Source: Desulfuromonadaceae bacterium
GTDB taxonomy: Bacteria; Desulfobacterota; Desulfuromonadia; Geobacterales; Pseudopelobacteraceae
Length of the DNA stretch: 61,718 nucleotides
Assembly (NCBI GenBank): GCA_028683855.1
Contig: JAQUHA010000023.1
Coordinates: forward strand, 1-61,718
Direction of reading: 5' to 3'
Each line of letters starts with the position of its first letter. The stretch's first letter is position 1. Positions 26,651 through 34,398 of this stretch are shown in pieces. Below the pieces are notes generated by a model, which saw only the letters and a program-made list of their open reading frames with translations, was not told the origin of the DNA and ran no database searches. The position numbers were made by a program, and so were the translations under genes.

Positions 26651-26757
26651 AAATTTTCCTTAATTTAAAAAGCATTATGTATACTACGAAGCCGGCAATT
26701 AGAACTGAAAGGAGCGCAATATAGGAAACTGCCTGGTTCTACAGTTCATTAAAACCT

Positions 26758-27840
26758 TTAATCTGTTGAATCCACCCCCTTCAGCTTTCCATCAACTCTT
26801 GATTCCTGAAAAAAAACTATAAAGAGCGCAAGTATGACCGGACCTGCCACTACACCAGTAATACCGAAAGCAAGCACACCGCCAAGCACACCAAATACGA
26901 CGATAAGTATATGCAGTTTGGCTACACCACTTATAAAAAGTGGCCGTATAATATTATCAATGCTGCTCACAACTACTGCACACCACGCAACAAGGAGTAG
27001 TGCGTATATTGTATCCCCCTGAACAAGAAGATATATGGCACCCGGAATCCATATAACTGCAGTACCGATGATCGGTATCAGAGCGCAAACCGTCATAAGC
27101 GCCCCGAACAGTATCGGCGCCGGAAGTCCTGCAACCCAGAATCCAAGCCCGCCAAGTATGCCCTGTATTACCGATGTAAGGACAATCCCATACATAACGG
27201 CGTACAAAACTCTTCTGATAGTATCAAGAATTGTTTTCTTCAACCCCTCCCTGATTATAATAACTGACCAAAAACGCTCCAGAAACAATGATCCATCCTT
27301 ATAGATAAAAAAGAGAGTTATAATAATCAGGATAAGCTTAAACAGAAGGCCAAAAAAATCTTTCAAAATACCGGTTGAATAGTTAAGCATGGCGGCAATG
27401 CCTTTTTTGACAGTGGGCAGCAGCACAGCGTCAAGATCAATATTGAGCGAGCTTGTAAATGGTCTGATTTTTTCCATAATAATGATCACAGAAGGAGTAT
27501 TAAGAAGATCAGCCAACTCAAGCACTGAGCCTGAGGCAGCTCTGCTGTCCAGATACTGATATGCAAGAGCAGCCTCCCTCGAGAGAGAGAATATCAATCC
27601 AACAAGAGGAATTATAACAGCAGTGACAACTCCGGCTGTAATTAGAAAAGCTGCGGTTATATCGCTAAAGTTGCAGTTAGAAAGAATCTTCTTATGAAGC
27701 GGAAGCGTTATTACACCTATTGCTCCAGCCCATACTAATACGCCTAAAAATGGGGAGATTACTGAGTAGAGAAGATATAAAAGCAGAAGAGTAAAACTGT
27801 ATACCAGTAGTGTTGAAAAAAGCGGTCGGTCAATAGCCAC
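26758..27840 (-). CDS. AI-2E / UPF0118 family transporter
   Basis: A 360-residue membrane protein with seven or eight helices, matching the AI-2E transporter family (PF01594): ends of the family signature are seen in LPTVKKGIAAML, IQGILGGLGFWVAGLPAPILFG and GGVLAFGITGVVAGPV. Members include the E. coli AI-2 exporter TqsA and reported Na+(Li+)/H+ antiporters, so the substrate cannot be named. GGAGG lies 5 bases before a GTG at 27840, which I prefer over TTG/ATG codons at 27858 and 27852 that overlap that ribosome site. It precedes treZ in the same direction; an antiporter role would fit the osmotic theme. Confidence 0.87.
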   Translation of the reverse strand: MAIDRPLFSTLLVYSFTLLLLYLLYSVISPFLGVLVWAGAIGVITLPLHKKILSNCNFSDITAAFLITAGVVTAVIIPLVGLIFSLSREAALAYQYLDSRAASGSVLELADLLNTPSVIIIMEKIRPFTSSLNIDLDAVLLPTVKKGIAAMLNYSTGILKDFFGLLFKLILIIITLFFIYKDGSLFLERFWSVIIIREGLKKTILDTIRRVLYAVMYGIVLTSVIQGILGGLGFWVAGLPAPILFGALMTVCALIPIIGTAVIWIPGAIYLLVQGDTIYALLLVAWCAVVVSSIDNIIRPLFISGVAKLHILIVVFGVLGGVLAFGITGVVAGPVILALFIVFFQESRVDGKLKGVDSTD

Positions 27841-27971
27841 TAATACCTCCATAGTCAATAAAACTGTATTTCAACAAAAATACCGGAGGTGTACTTTCCG
27901 CTTCAGACATTAGCATAATAATTGACATATTACAGCAATCAAAAGGTAACTGTCGGCTACAGTTCTCCCCT

Positions 27972-28328
27972 CTACATGAAAAAGCCGTGCAGACATCTCT
28001 TCTCATGAGCAAGAGTCGGATAATCCCGGCATATATCCGGTTTCGTATCCTGAATTGCACATATTTTTCTGTTTTCAGGAATTGAAGTTATAAAAGGACA
28101 GCGTTCAAGCGGCTGCTTTGTTTCTGGATCTACCCATATCCAATCAAGTCTGTTGATACGCGCAAGCAGGTCTTCACGCCCTTCCCTTCTCCACCGCTCC
28201 TTGTCATTTTCCGATGCATGAAGATGACCACCAAATGCTTCGCAGCAATCGCCGCAGCAGAGGCAGCAGGTCTGCGGTTTTTCATCATTACTTGAAATTG
28301 AAAAGAGCTGTTTAAGGATTTCAAACAT
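27972..28328 (-). CDS. YkgJ-family cysteine cluster protein
   Basis: A 118-residue soluble protein with clustered cysteines: CCLCCGDCCEAFGGH near residue 22, CPF, CAIQ and CRDYP toward the C terminus. This spacing is that of the YkgJ/UPF0153 (CxxCxxCC) family, presumed zinc or iron-sulfur proteins of unknown function. GGAGG 4 bases before the ATG at 28328 fixes the start; the longer frame to 28379 adds a hydrophobic stretch with no ribosome site. It stands alone, 131 bases before the transporter gene. Confidence 0.78.
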   Translation of the reverse strand: MFEILKQLFSISSNDEKPQTCCLCCGDCCEAFGGHLHASENDKERWRREGREDLLARINRLDWIWVDPETKQPLERCPFITSIPENRKICAIQDTKPDICRDYPTLAHEKRCLHGFFM

Positions 28329-28455
28329 AGATCCTCCAACCACTAACAAAATCAGCAGATTGGCATAGACATTTCGCAACCTTGCCGAAATAGCCGGTGT
28401 AGCTTTATTTTGGAGTATTAGGCGTGAAAGTACGCCAGTTATAATGAAGTTGCTA

Positions 28456-28830
28456 TCAGACTGAAACTGTAACTATGGGGGGAGCTCTGGAAGGTGGAGG
28501 GAAAAAACATATTCTGTTTTTTGATGTCTGTACGACTGCGAGAAAATATTCCTTAATTGCAAACGGAGCTGATGCTGTTCTTTTTATCGGAATGATACTT
28601 ATTTCTGCAGCAACCTGTTTTTTTACTTCGTTTACCTGACTGGTTTCACAATCCGGGGTGAAATTGGGAATATTTTCTGTGCTAAAAGTAATTGCAGACA
28701 GCAGAAGCAGAGTAAACACAAGGAGACAGGACATATCCCTACGGAGTTTAGAAACGAATAGAGCAACCTTGCTACTGAATACGAAGCCAACAACAGCTGA
28801 AAAACAGGTTATATGATTTAAAGTGTGCAT
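28456..28830 (-). CDS. Orphan small secreted or membrane protein
   Basis: A 124-residue frame with AAAAGGTG 5 bases before its ATG. It has hydrophobic stretches near residues 8-25 and 33-50 (the second resembles a signal peptide, with a possible start at 28734), then a polar region and a proline-rich C terminus (FFPPPSRAPP). I recognise no family. It follows nhaD in the same direction after about 118 bases. The ribosome site and length favour a real gene, but a chance frame cannot be excluded. Confidence 0.45.
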   Translation of the reverse strand: MHTLNHITCFSAVVGFVFSSKVALFVSKLRRDMSCLLVFTLLLLSAITFSTENIPNFTPDCETSQVNEVKKQVAAEISIIPIKRTASAPFAIKEYFLAVVQTSKNRICFFPPPSRAPPIVTVSV

Positions 28831-28948
28831 CGAAACACCTTTTAAAGTAAATCCAGACTGCTCACGCGACCACCAGCAGTTTTAACGCCGTACACCTAAA
28901 AAACAGTTTGAGAGTCCGTCTTCAAAACTTGAAAGGGATTTACTTAAG

Positions 28949-30235
28949 TTAGTGAAACATTTTGTACTGGATCATGTAAGCGGCTATACCGCCAAAATAT
29001 CCTACAAGAGCCAATCCGCTTATACGTTTTACATACCAGAAGAAATGAATCTTCTCCAACCCCATAGCAGCAACACCTGCAGCAGAGCCGATTATAAGTA
29101 TAGAGCCTCCGGTTCCGGCACAATACGCCATAAACTCCCATAGAAAACTATCCGGTGGATACTGTACCATGCTGTACATTCCCATTGAAGCGGCAACTAG
29201 CGGCACGTTATCCACAATGGCACTAACCATCCCGATAACAGTAACAATTACATCCTCACGCCCGATAGTATCTGTGAGCCATGCTGCCAGATTTGTAAGA
29301 ATATGAGTATGTTCAAGGGTTGCAACTGCAAGCAGGATTCCGATAAAGAAAACAATTGAGCTCATATCTATCTGGCGTAAAGCACGAATCAGAGTGAGGT
29401 GCTCCTTATCTTCATCCTCTTTTTTACTGTGCAGTAATTCACCGGTAAGCCAGAGAATCCCAAGTCCGAAAAGTATCCCCATAAATGGCGGCAGGTGTGT
29501 AACAGTTTTAAATATCGGTACCGCAACCAATATACCGACTCCCATGGCAAACATGAAATTCTGTTCAAATGGTGTGGTTGCAGCATGAAGACCGCACTCC
29601 TCGGATTTTGTCGGACTCACTACCTCACGCCCTTTAAGTATGTAACTTGTTATAGCTAAAGGAACAATCATGTTTACAAGTGACGGAAGGAAAACACCCT
29701 TCATTATTGCCAGTGTTGTAATCTGACCACCAATCCAGAGCATTGTTGTTGTTACGTCACCGATAGGCGACCATGCGCCACCGGCATTCGCCGAAATGAC
29801 TATGATTCCGGCAAAGAATAGTCTGTCGTCATGTTTATCCAGAAGCTTCTTAATCAGCGAGATCATTACAATTGTTGTTGTAAGGTTATCCAGGATTGCG
29901 CTGAGGAAAAAAGTTACAAAGCCTATCAACCACATAAGGGATGAGAGCTTGGTGGTCTTTATACGGGAAGTAATTACCTCAAAACCGTTGTGAGCATCCA
30001 CTACCTCAACAATCGTCATTGCACCCATCAGAAAAAAGACAATCTGGGCTGTCCCCATAAGCGACTCATTCAGCTGCTCGGTTACAAGGTGATGATCACC
30101 TGTTGACAATGCATAGATAGTCCAGAGCAGACCGGCACCTATGAGTGCAGTGGCAGATTTGTTTACCTTAAGCGGATGTTCAAGAGCAATAGCTGCATAG
30201 GCAACTATAAAGACAATCACTAGCATAGTCAGCAT
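28949..30235 (-). CDS. nhaD: NhaD-type Na+/H+ antiporter
   Basis: A 428-residue integral membrane protein with about 12 helices of the ion transporter superfamily. Characteristic NhaD segments are FFLMGAMTIVEVVDAHNGF, FFLSAILDNLTTTIVMISL and ANAGGAWSPIGDVTTTMLW, plus IVDNVPLVAASMGMY; the aspartates in DNLTT and GDVTT are the conserved cation-path residues. It exports sodium in exchange for protons. TGGAG lies 8 bases before the ATG. It follows the 181-residue membrane protein by 41 bases and the sodium-coupled symporter further upstream, which would bring in the sodium that this exporter removes. Confidence 0.93.
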   Translation of the reverse strand: MLTMLVIVFIVAYAAIALEHPLKVNKSATALIGAGLLWTIYALSTGDHHLVTEQLNESLMGTAQIVFFLMGAMTIVEVVDAHNGFEVITSRIKTTKLSSLMWLIGFVTFFLSAILDNLTTTIVMISLIKKLLDKHDDRLFFAGIIVISANAGGAWSPIGDVTTTMLWIGGQITTLAIMKGVFLPSLVNMIVPLAITSYILKGREVVSPTKSEECGLHAATTPFEQNFMFAMGVGILVAVPIFKTVTHLPPFMGILFGLGILWLTGELLHSKKEDEDKEHLTLIRALRQIDMSSIVFFIGILLAVATLEHTHILTNLAAWLTDTIGREDVIVTVIGMVSAIVDNVPLVAASMGMYSMVQYPPDSFLWEFMAYCAGTGGSILIIGSAAGVAAMGLEKIHFFWYVKRISGLALVGYFGGIAAYMIQYKMFH

Positions 30236-30276
30236 AGCAAAACTCCATAATTATGAAATGTCAGACCTGTTTTTAC

Positions 30277-30822
30277 TTAATCGTTATCCTTGAAATACCC
30301 GAATATCCCCATATCTCCGATCCTTCCAATTGATGCCTTTGGGTTATTCGGATCTGCCGGAGGATCTCTAAGAGCATCGCCAATAATCATTCCGCCAACG
30401 GCACCGTATAACATGGCTGCCACACCGCCGGTTAAGAGGATATCCATTTCTGTACTAATCCCAATTGCCGTGAAGAGTATGCCGGAAATCAGACCAAGCA
30501 GCCCAAGAACTATGCCGCCAAGTTTTTTGTCTCCAGTTTTCTGTACCGCCCACCCACCTACTCCCCATAACATCATGGAGTAAACGGCAAAACCGCCAAG
30601 TCCCCAACGAGCGGAAAAATTATCCATGAATCCCATCATTGATAAAGAAGATGGCAGAACATTAGTGGTAAGACTCAATCCGGCAAGAGATCCTAGTACA
30701 GTGGCTCCGACCGACCGGAATCTTATCCCCATAATAACTCTGACCGTTCCGGCATTAAAGTTTCGCATCATTTTCAGGATCATATTTCCCCTATTCTCTA
30801 CGGTGTCTGTCGCTGTCTGCAT
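30277..30822 (-). CDS. Glycine-rich membrane protein of unknown function
   Basis: A 181-residue protein with an N-terminal basic segment and four hydrophobic, Gly/Ala/Met-rich helices (about residues 38-55, 75-90, 100-120, 128-148), ending in a polar tail DPPADPNNPKAS. No family recognised. AAGGAG precedes the ATG by 8 bases. It begins just after the symporter terminator and is followed by nhaD at 41 bases, so it and nhaD form a unit. Could be an accessory subunit of the antiporter; that is inference from position only. Confidence 0.7.
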   Translation of the reverse strand: MQTATDTVENRGNMILKMMRNFNAGTVRVIMGIRFRSVGATVLGSLAGLSLTTNVLPSSLSMMGFMDNFSARWGLGGFAVYSMMLWGVGGWAVQKTGDKKLGGIVLGLLGLISGILFTAIGISTEMDILLTGGVAAMLYGAVGGMIIGDALRDPPADPNNPKASIGRIGDMGIFGYFKDND

Positions 30823-30857
30823 ATCATAAACTCCTTGGCCATGGATATAGAAAATTT

Positions 30858-30890
30858 AAAAAAAGGCGGTTGTCGCTAGTGACAACCGCC
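30858..30890 (-). terminator. Rho-independent terminator after the symporter operon
   Basis: On the minus strand a perfect 10-bp stem (GGCGGTTGTC / GACAACCGCC, arms 30881-30890 and 30865-30874) with a 6-base loop is followed by seven T (30858-30864). It lies about 75 bases after the symporter stop codon and separates that operon from the membrane protein/nhaD unit. Confidence 0.92.
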
Positions 30891-30920
30891 AACTCGAACA
30901 TTCTATTAAAACTCAGGTTT

Positions 30921-30958
30921 TCAGGATTTTTGGAATTTGCTAACTCTAAAAATCCTGA
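30921..30958. repeat. 11-bp inverted repeat directly after the symporter stop codon
   Basis: TCAGGATTTTT (30921-30931) and AAAAATCCTGA (30948-30958) form a perfect stem with a 16-base loop, ending 4 bases from the stop codon of the symporter. With the terminator just beyond, it would make a tandem hairpin 3' end, which typically protects mRNA from 3' exonucleases. Confidence 0.7.
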
Positions 30959-30962
30959 GAGA

Positions 30963-32708
30963 TTAATGACCTGCAGAAGGAGGAGCTACCAGTTTGCCAG
31001 GATAGCGGAGACTTCCAACCATATCCTGAATCTCCTGCGGAGGCTCCGGTGTAAACTTACCTACAACATACATACAGATGAAGTTGAGGGCAGCACCAAC
31101 GGTACCGATACCTTCTGGCGAAATACCGAACCACCAGTGATCTTTGTCATTAACAGCAGGGTTTACAAACTTGAAGTAAACAATATAGGCGGTTACGAAT
31201 GCTATACCGACAAACATACCGACCAGCGCACCCTCTTTGTTCGCCTTCTTGTTGAAAATACCCATAAGGATGCACGGGAAGAAAGATGCCGCAGCCAGAC
31301 CGAAGGCAAAAGCAACAACCTGGGCAACAAAACCTGGAGGATATATTCCGAACAGACCTGCAATACATACAGCCACACCAGCACCAACACGAGCCCAGAT
31401 AAGCTCTTCCTTATCGGACATATTAGGCTTCAGAATCCCTTTCATCAAGTCGTGCGATACAGCAGCGGAGATAACAAGCAACAGACCGGCAGCAGTTGAA
31501 AGAGCGGCAGCAAGACCACCGGCACCGATCAGACCAACAACCCAGTTCGGCAGCTTTGCAATTTCAGGGTTTGCAAGAACCATGATATCGCGGTCAATCT
31601 TAACTTCGTTAGCACTCTTTGGATCAGTTTCCTTACCTTTTGCTATCTGCATGATTCCATCGCCGTTCTTATCTTTCCAACCTACCAGACCTGTTTTTTC
31701 CCAGTTTTTGAACCATGATGGTGCATCTTCATACTTTACGTTATGAACCGACTTTATGAAGTTTGTGCGGGCAAAAACTGCAATTGCTGGAGCGGTCGTG
31801 TAAAGAATAGCAATAAAAAGAAGTGCATAACCGGCTGATGAACGCGCATCACGCATCTTTGGTACTGTAAAGAAACGGATAAGGATGTGCGGAAGACCAG
31901 CAGTACCGATCATCAGGGACATTGTGATAAACCAGACATCGATCCTTGGACGTGCTCCGTTTGTGTACTGCGAAAAGCCAAGATCCGTCTGAATATTGTT
32001 AAGTACATCAAGCAGATATTTACCCTGGGTTGTTACGTCATTCAGTTTCATTGCACCTTCAGCTGTGATAGCTGATCCCATCCCTAACTGAGGAATAGGG
32101 TTGCCCGTAAGCTGCATGGAGATGAAAACAGCAGGAACCATATAAGCGCAGATAAGAACAACGTACTGGGCAACCTGGGTGTAGGTTATACCTTTCATGC
32201 CGCCCAGAGTGGCGTAGAAGAAAACCAGAGCCATTCCGATGATAACACCCATGTTGATGGAGACGCCCATGAAACGGGAGAAAACAACACCAACACCACG
32301 CATCTGACCGGCTACGTAAGTAAATGATACGAATATAGCGCAAAGGAGCGAGAGTACACGGATTGAATTTGAATAGTAGCGGTCACCCATAAACTGCGGA
32401 ATAGTAAACTTACCGTATTTACGCAGGTAAGGACCAAACAGCATGGCGAGGAGAACATAACCACCTGTCCACCCCATGAGATAGAAAGATCCGTCACGTC
32501 CCATGAAGGAAATAAGACCTGCCATTGAGATGAATGATGCTGCAGACATCCAGTCAGCACCGGTTGCCATACCGTTCATAATGGGGGGGACTGATTGCTC
32601 TGCGGCGTAAAAGTCGCCGGTTGATTTTGCCCTTGAAGCATAGGCAATGTAGATGTAAAGGGCAAAACTGAGCCCCGTAAGAATCCAGGTCCAGGTAAGA
32701 ATACTCAT
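30963..32708 (-). CDS. Sodium:acetate-type solute symporter (SSS family, ActP/VC_2705-like)
   Basis: A 581-residue membrane protein with about 13 helices of the sodium:solute symporter family. Typical segments are ADWMSAASFISMAGLISF, QFMGDRYYSNSIRVLS, FVSFTYVAGQMRGVGVVFSRF and AALSTAAGLLLVISAAVSHD. A hydrophilic insertion around residues 300-370 (GWKDKNGDGIMQ, calcium-loop-like) is a mark of the VC_2705 subgroup, which pairs with DUF4212 small subunits. Acetate or a related short carboxylate is the likely substrate (family knowledge). GAGGTGAC precedes the ATG. It is 60 bases downstream of the DUF4212 gene and ends in a strong terminator. Confidence 0.92.
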   Translation of the reverse strand: MSILTWTWILTGLSFALYIYIAYASRAKSTGDFYAAEQSVPPIMNGMATGADWMSAASFISMAGLISFMGRDGSFYLMGWTGGYVLLAMLFGPYLRKYGKFTIPQFMGDRYYSNSIRVLSLLCAIFVSFTYVAGQMRGVGVVFSRFMGVSINMGVIIGMALVFFYATLGGMKGITYTQVAQYVVLICAYMVPAVFISMQLTGNPIPQLGMGSAITAEGAMKLNDVTTQGKYLLDVLNNIQTDLGFSQYTNGARPRIDVWFITMSLMIGTAGLPHILIRFFTVPKMRDARSSAGYALLFIAILYTTAPAIAVFARTNFIKSVHNVKYEDAPSWFKNWEKTGLVGWKDKNGDGIMQIAKGKETDPKSANEVKIDRDIMVLANPEIAKLPNWVVGLIGAGGLAAALSTAAGLLLVISAAVSHDLMKGILKPNMSDKEELIWARVGAGVAVCIAGLFGIYPPGFVAQVVAFAFGLAAASFFPCILMGIFNKKANKEGALVGMFVGIAFVTAYIVYFKFVNPAVNDKDHWWFGISPEGIGTVGAALNFICMYVVGKFTPEPPQEIQDMVGSLRYPGKLVAPPSAGH

Positions 32709-32768
32709 AATTTGTCACCTCGTAGTTTTTTAGAATTTGGTCGCATTAACTAGATACCGGTCGGGGTG

Positions 32769-33035
32769 TCACCCTTCGTGCACATCATACTTTTTGTCAA
32801 GGTTGTTCATCATGTAGACATAAGTCCAAATCAAAATAACAAAGGTAATCATTGAACCCTGATTCGCGAACCAGAACCCTACTGGAAAGCCGCCTATCAT
32901 GAACTTATCAAGCTGATCAACGACCATGATGCCACAGAAAAATGATACGAAAAACCAGACTGCAAGATGACCCAGAATTATAACCAGATTCTCTTTCCAA
33001 TAAGCCTGTAATTCTTTAGTTGCGTGAACTGACAT
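32769..33035 (-). CDS. DUF4212 small subunit of sodium:solute symporter
   Basis: An 88-residue protein with two transmembrane helices (about 18-38 and 55-75). The pattern YWKENLVIILGHLAVWFFVSF and FPVGFWFANQGSM is that of DUF4212 (sodium/substrate symporter small subunit), nearly always encoded next to a VC_2705-type symporter, as here. AAGGAGG lies 5 bases before the ATG. Likely needed for assembly or activity of the symporter in the inner membrane. Confidence 0.92.
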   Translation of the reverse strand: MSVHATKELQAYWKENLVIILGHLAVWFFVSFFCGIMVVDQLDKFMIGGFPVGFWFANQGSMITFVILIWTYVYMMNNLDKKYDVHEG

Positions 33036-33206
33036 AAAACCTCCTTGTGTTGTTGAGATGGCTGCTAGTAAAACTCCTCCGCAAATACGTGTCGGCTATT
33101 TACCTCCTTTCTCTCGGGGGCTGCCTGTTGCCCCTGCCCTGCTCGGGCGGTTAGTGGTTAAACTCTTGACTTCGCCTCTTATCTAGTAAAACGTACTGCA
33201 ATATTC
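33036..33206 (-). promoter_or_regulatory. Leader of the symporter operon with flanking 10-mer repeats and G+C-rich core
   Basis: In the 171 bases between iclR and the DUF4212 gene, two direct copies of CTAGTAAAAC (33064-33073 and 33183-33192) are 119 bases apart. They bracket a core that is much richer in G and C than its surroundings, including a small hairpin GGGGC / GCCCC on the minus strand. A good AAAGGAGG sequence in the core precedes no start codon. A third 10-mer copy lies at 11862-11871 near the lut operon. No known riboswitch was recognised. Could be regulator sites, a structured leader or a small insertion. Confidence 0.45.
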
Positions 33207-33971
33207 CTATGCATACGCCTTTGAATAACCGAATTTCATTGACAACTGTTCAGCCCCCTCCAGCATACAGGGGATTACTTCTTTTTCCAGGCGATCATGC
33301 AACATACGGAAAGATGGAGCCAAAACGGTTAACGCACCTACAACCTTACCAGCATAATCCCTGATAACAACTGCGACAGAGCAGACCCCTTCTCCAAGAC
33401 CGTTAAAGTCTACTGCAACACCTTTGCGGCGAATCTCATTCAGTTCAGCTTCAAGCTTCGGAAGATCTTTAATTCCACGTTTTTTGCCGGCACGGCAGAA
33501 AATATCTATAGAAGCTACCGATTTCAGGACTTTACCAGCAGCATTTGTAAAGAATGGAAAACGCTTACCTACCAGGTCAACCGTCTTAATCTGCTGAAAC
33601 GAATCAACCATATCCAAAAATAAAACCTCGTCGTTATTTGCAACGGTTATGTAAACAGCCTCGTCAAGCTTACGCGCAAGATTTTCCATTATCGGACGAG
33701 CCAGTCGGATGAGATTATCACTCTTCAAAATATGCTGAGCCATCTCCAGCGCCTGTAAACCAAGGTTATATGTTCCTGCAAGAGAATCTTTCTCAACCAA
33801 CCCCTTTGATTCAAGCGTTGTAAGTAATCTGACGGTTTTGCCATGGTTTAAACCCAGCTTTTTCTCTATTACGGAAATGGTGGGGTTTTCTCCATCCTGA
33901 GCAAGAGCTTCAAGGAGATCAATGGCTTTGGCAACCGCCTGTACCGAATATGCACCCTTATCCTTTGTCAT
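33207..33971 (-). CDS. IclR-family transcriptional regulator
   Basis: A 254-residue DNA-binding protein. Residues about 8-70 hold the winged helix-turn-helix (VAKAIDLLEALAQDG, LGLNHGKTVRLLTTLE, LVEKDSLAGTYNLG). Residues about 80-250 form the IclR effector domain (ITVANNDEVLFLDMVDS, NAAGKVLKS, DFNGLGEGVCSVAVVIRD). IclR proteins usually bind small carboxylates and control adjacent catabolic or transport genes, here the sodium:acetate-type symporter. AAAGGGG precedes the ATG at 33971; an upstream TTG (33989) overlaps this site. Divergent from the CBS-DUF294 gene across a very AT-rich gap. Confidence 0.93.
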   Translation of the reverse strand: MTKDKGAYSVQAVAKAIDLLEALAQDGENPTISVIEKKLGLNHGKTVRLLTTLESKGLVEKDSLAGTYNLGLQALEMAQHILKSDNLIRLARPIMENLARKLDEAVYITVANNDEVLFLDMVDSFQQIKTVDLVGKRFPFFTNAAGKVLKSVASIDIFCRAGKKRGIKDLPKLEAELNEIRRKGVAVDFNGLGEGVCSVAVVIRDYAGKVVGALTVLAPSFRMLHDRLEKEVIPCMLEGAEQLSMKFGYSKAYA

Positions 33972-34398
33972 AACAGAATCCCCTTTCAAACAAATAAAAC
34001 CTCAATAAAATCACAAATAGAACAAAGTAATAAAATATATGTTTGTATATTTAGTACACCGTTATAATTTTGTCAACTTTTTTATTTATGTATACTTTAT
34101 AAATTATATAATCCTTTATTTTAAGTATGTTAGCAACAAATTATATTTTATTTGTTTATATATCTTTTATTGTACTATTGATCTAAATACGATTTCTTAC
34201 ACTGTTTTACTTGCTTTATTTTTGACTTTTTTAAACACATTGATACAGACACACTAAAACAGTTTTCAGATTTTATAGAAAATTTGTTTTATTTTTTCTA
34301 CCGACTAGAACAGGAATTCGAATGAAAGGATAGATTTTGTAAGAATGCTGATGTATAAGAATCCGTAATCTCAAAAACCACATTGTAATTGGTGAAAA
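33972..34398. other. Very AT-rich divergent control region between iclR and the CBS-DUF294 gene
   Basis: This 427-base gap is dominated by A/T runs. It contains a good minus-strand promoter for iclR (34048-34076) and only a weak plus-strand candidate (TTGACT 34222-34227 with TACAGA 34244-34249) for the CBS-DUF294 gene. I see no ORF or RNA gene. The extreme AT content may mean bent DNA or binding of nucleoid proteins. Confidence 0.6.
34048..34076 (-). promoter_or_regulatory. Candidate promoter for iclR
   Basis: A perfect -35 box TTGACA (34071-34076, minus strand) lies 17 bases from a weak -10 TAAATA (34048-34053), about 77 bases before the iclR start. The spacer and -10 include the partly symmetric element GTGTACTAAATATAC, a possible autoregulatory site. 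Confidence 0.5.

Noticed and set aside
26643-26740. A short hydrophobic minus-strand frame (about 30 residues, ending in LFKLRKIYE) in the gap before treZ
   Set aside because: It looks like a small membrane protein but lacks any ATG, GTG or TTG at its start and is preceded by a stop; it may be a remnant.
28845-28945. A 10-bp inverted repeat (AAGTAAATCC / GGATTTACTT) flanking the gap after nhaD
   Set aside because: The arms are 81 bases apart with no element between them and no U-tract; a chance repeat is plausible.
33120-33160. G+C-rich leader core considered as a c-di-GMP (GEMM) or other known riboswitch
   Set aside because: I could not find the conserved GEMM core or other known riboswitch motifs.
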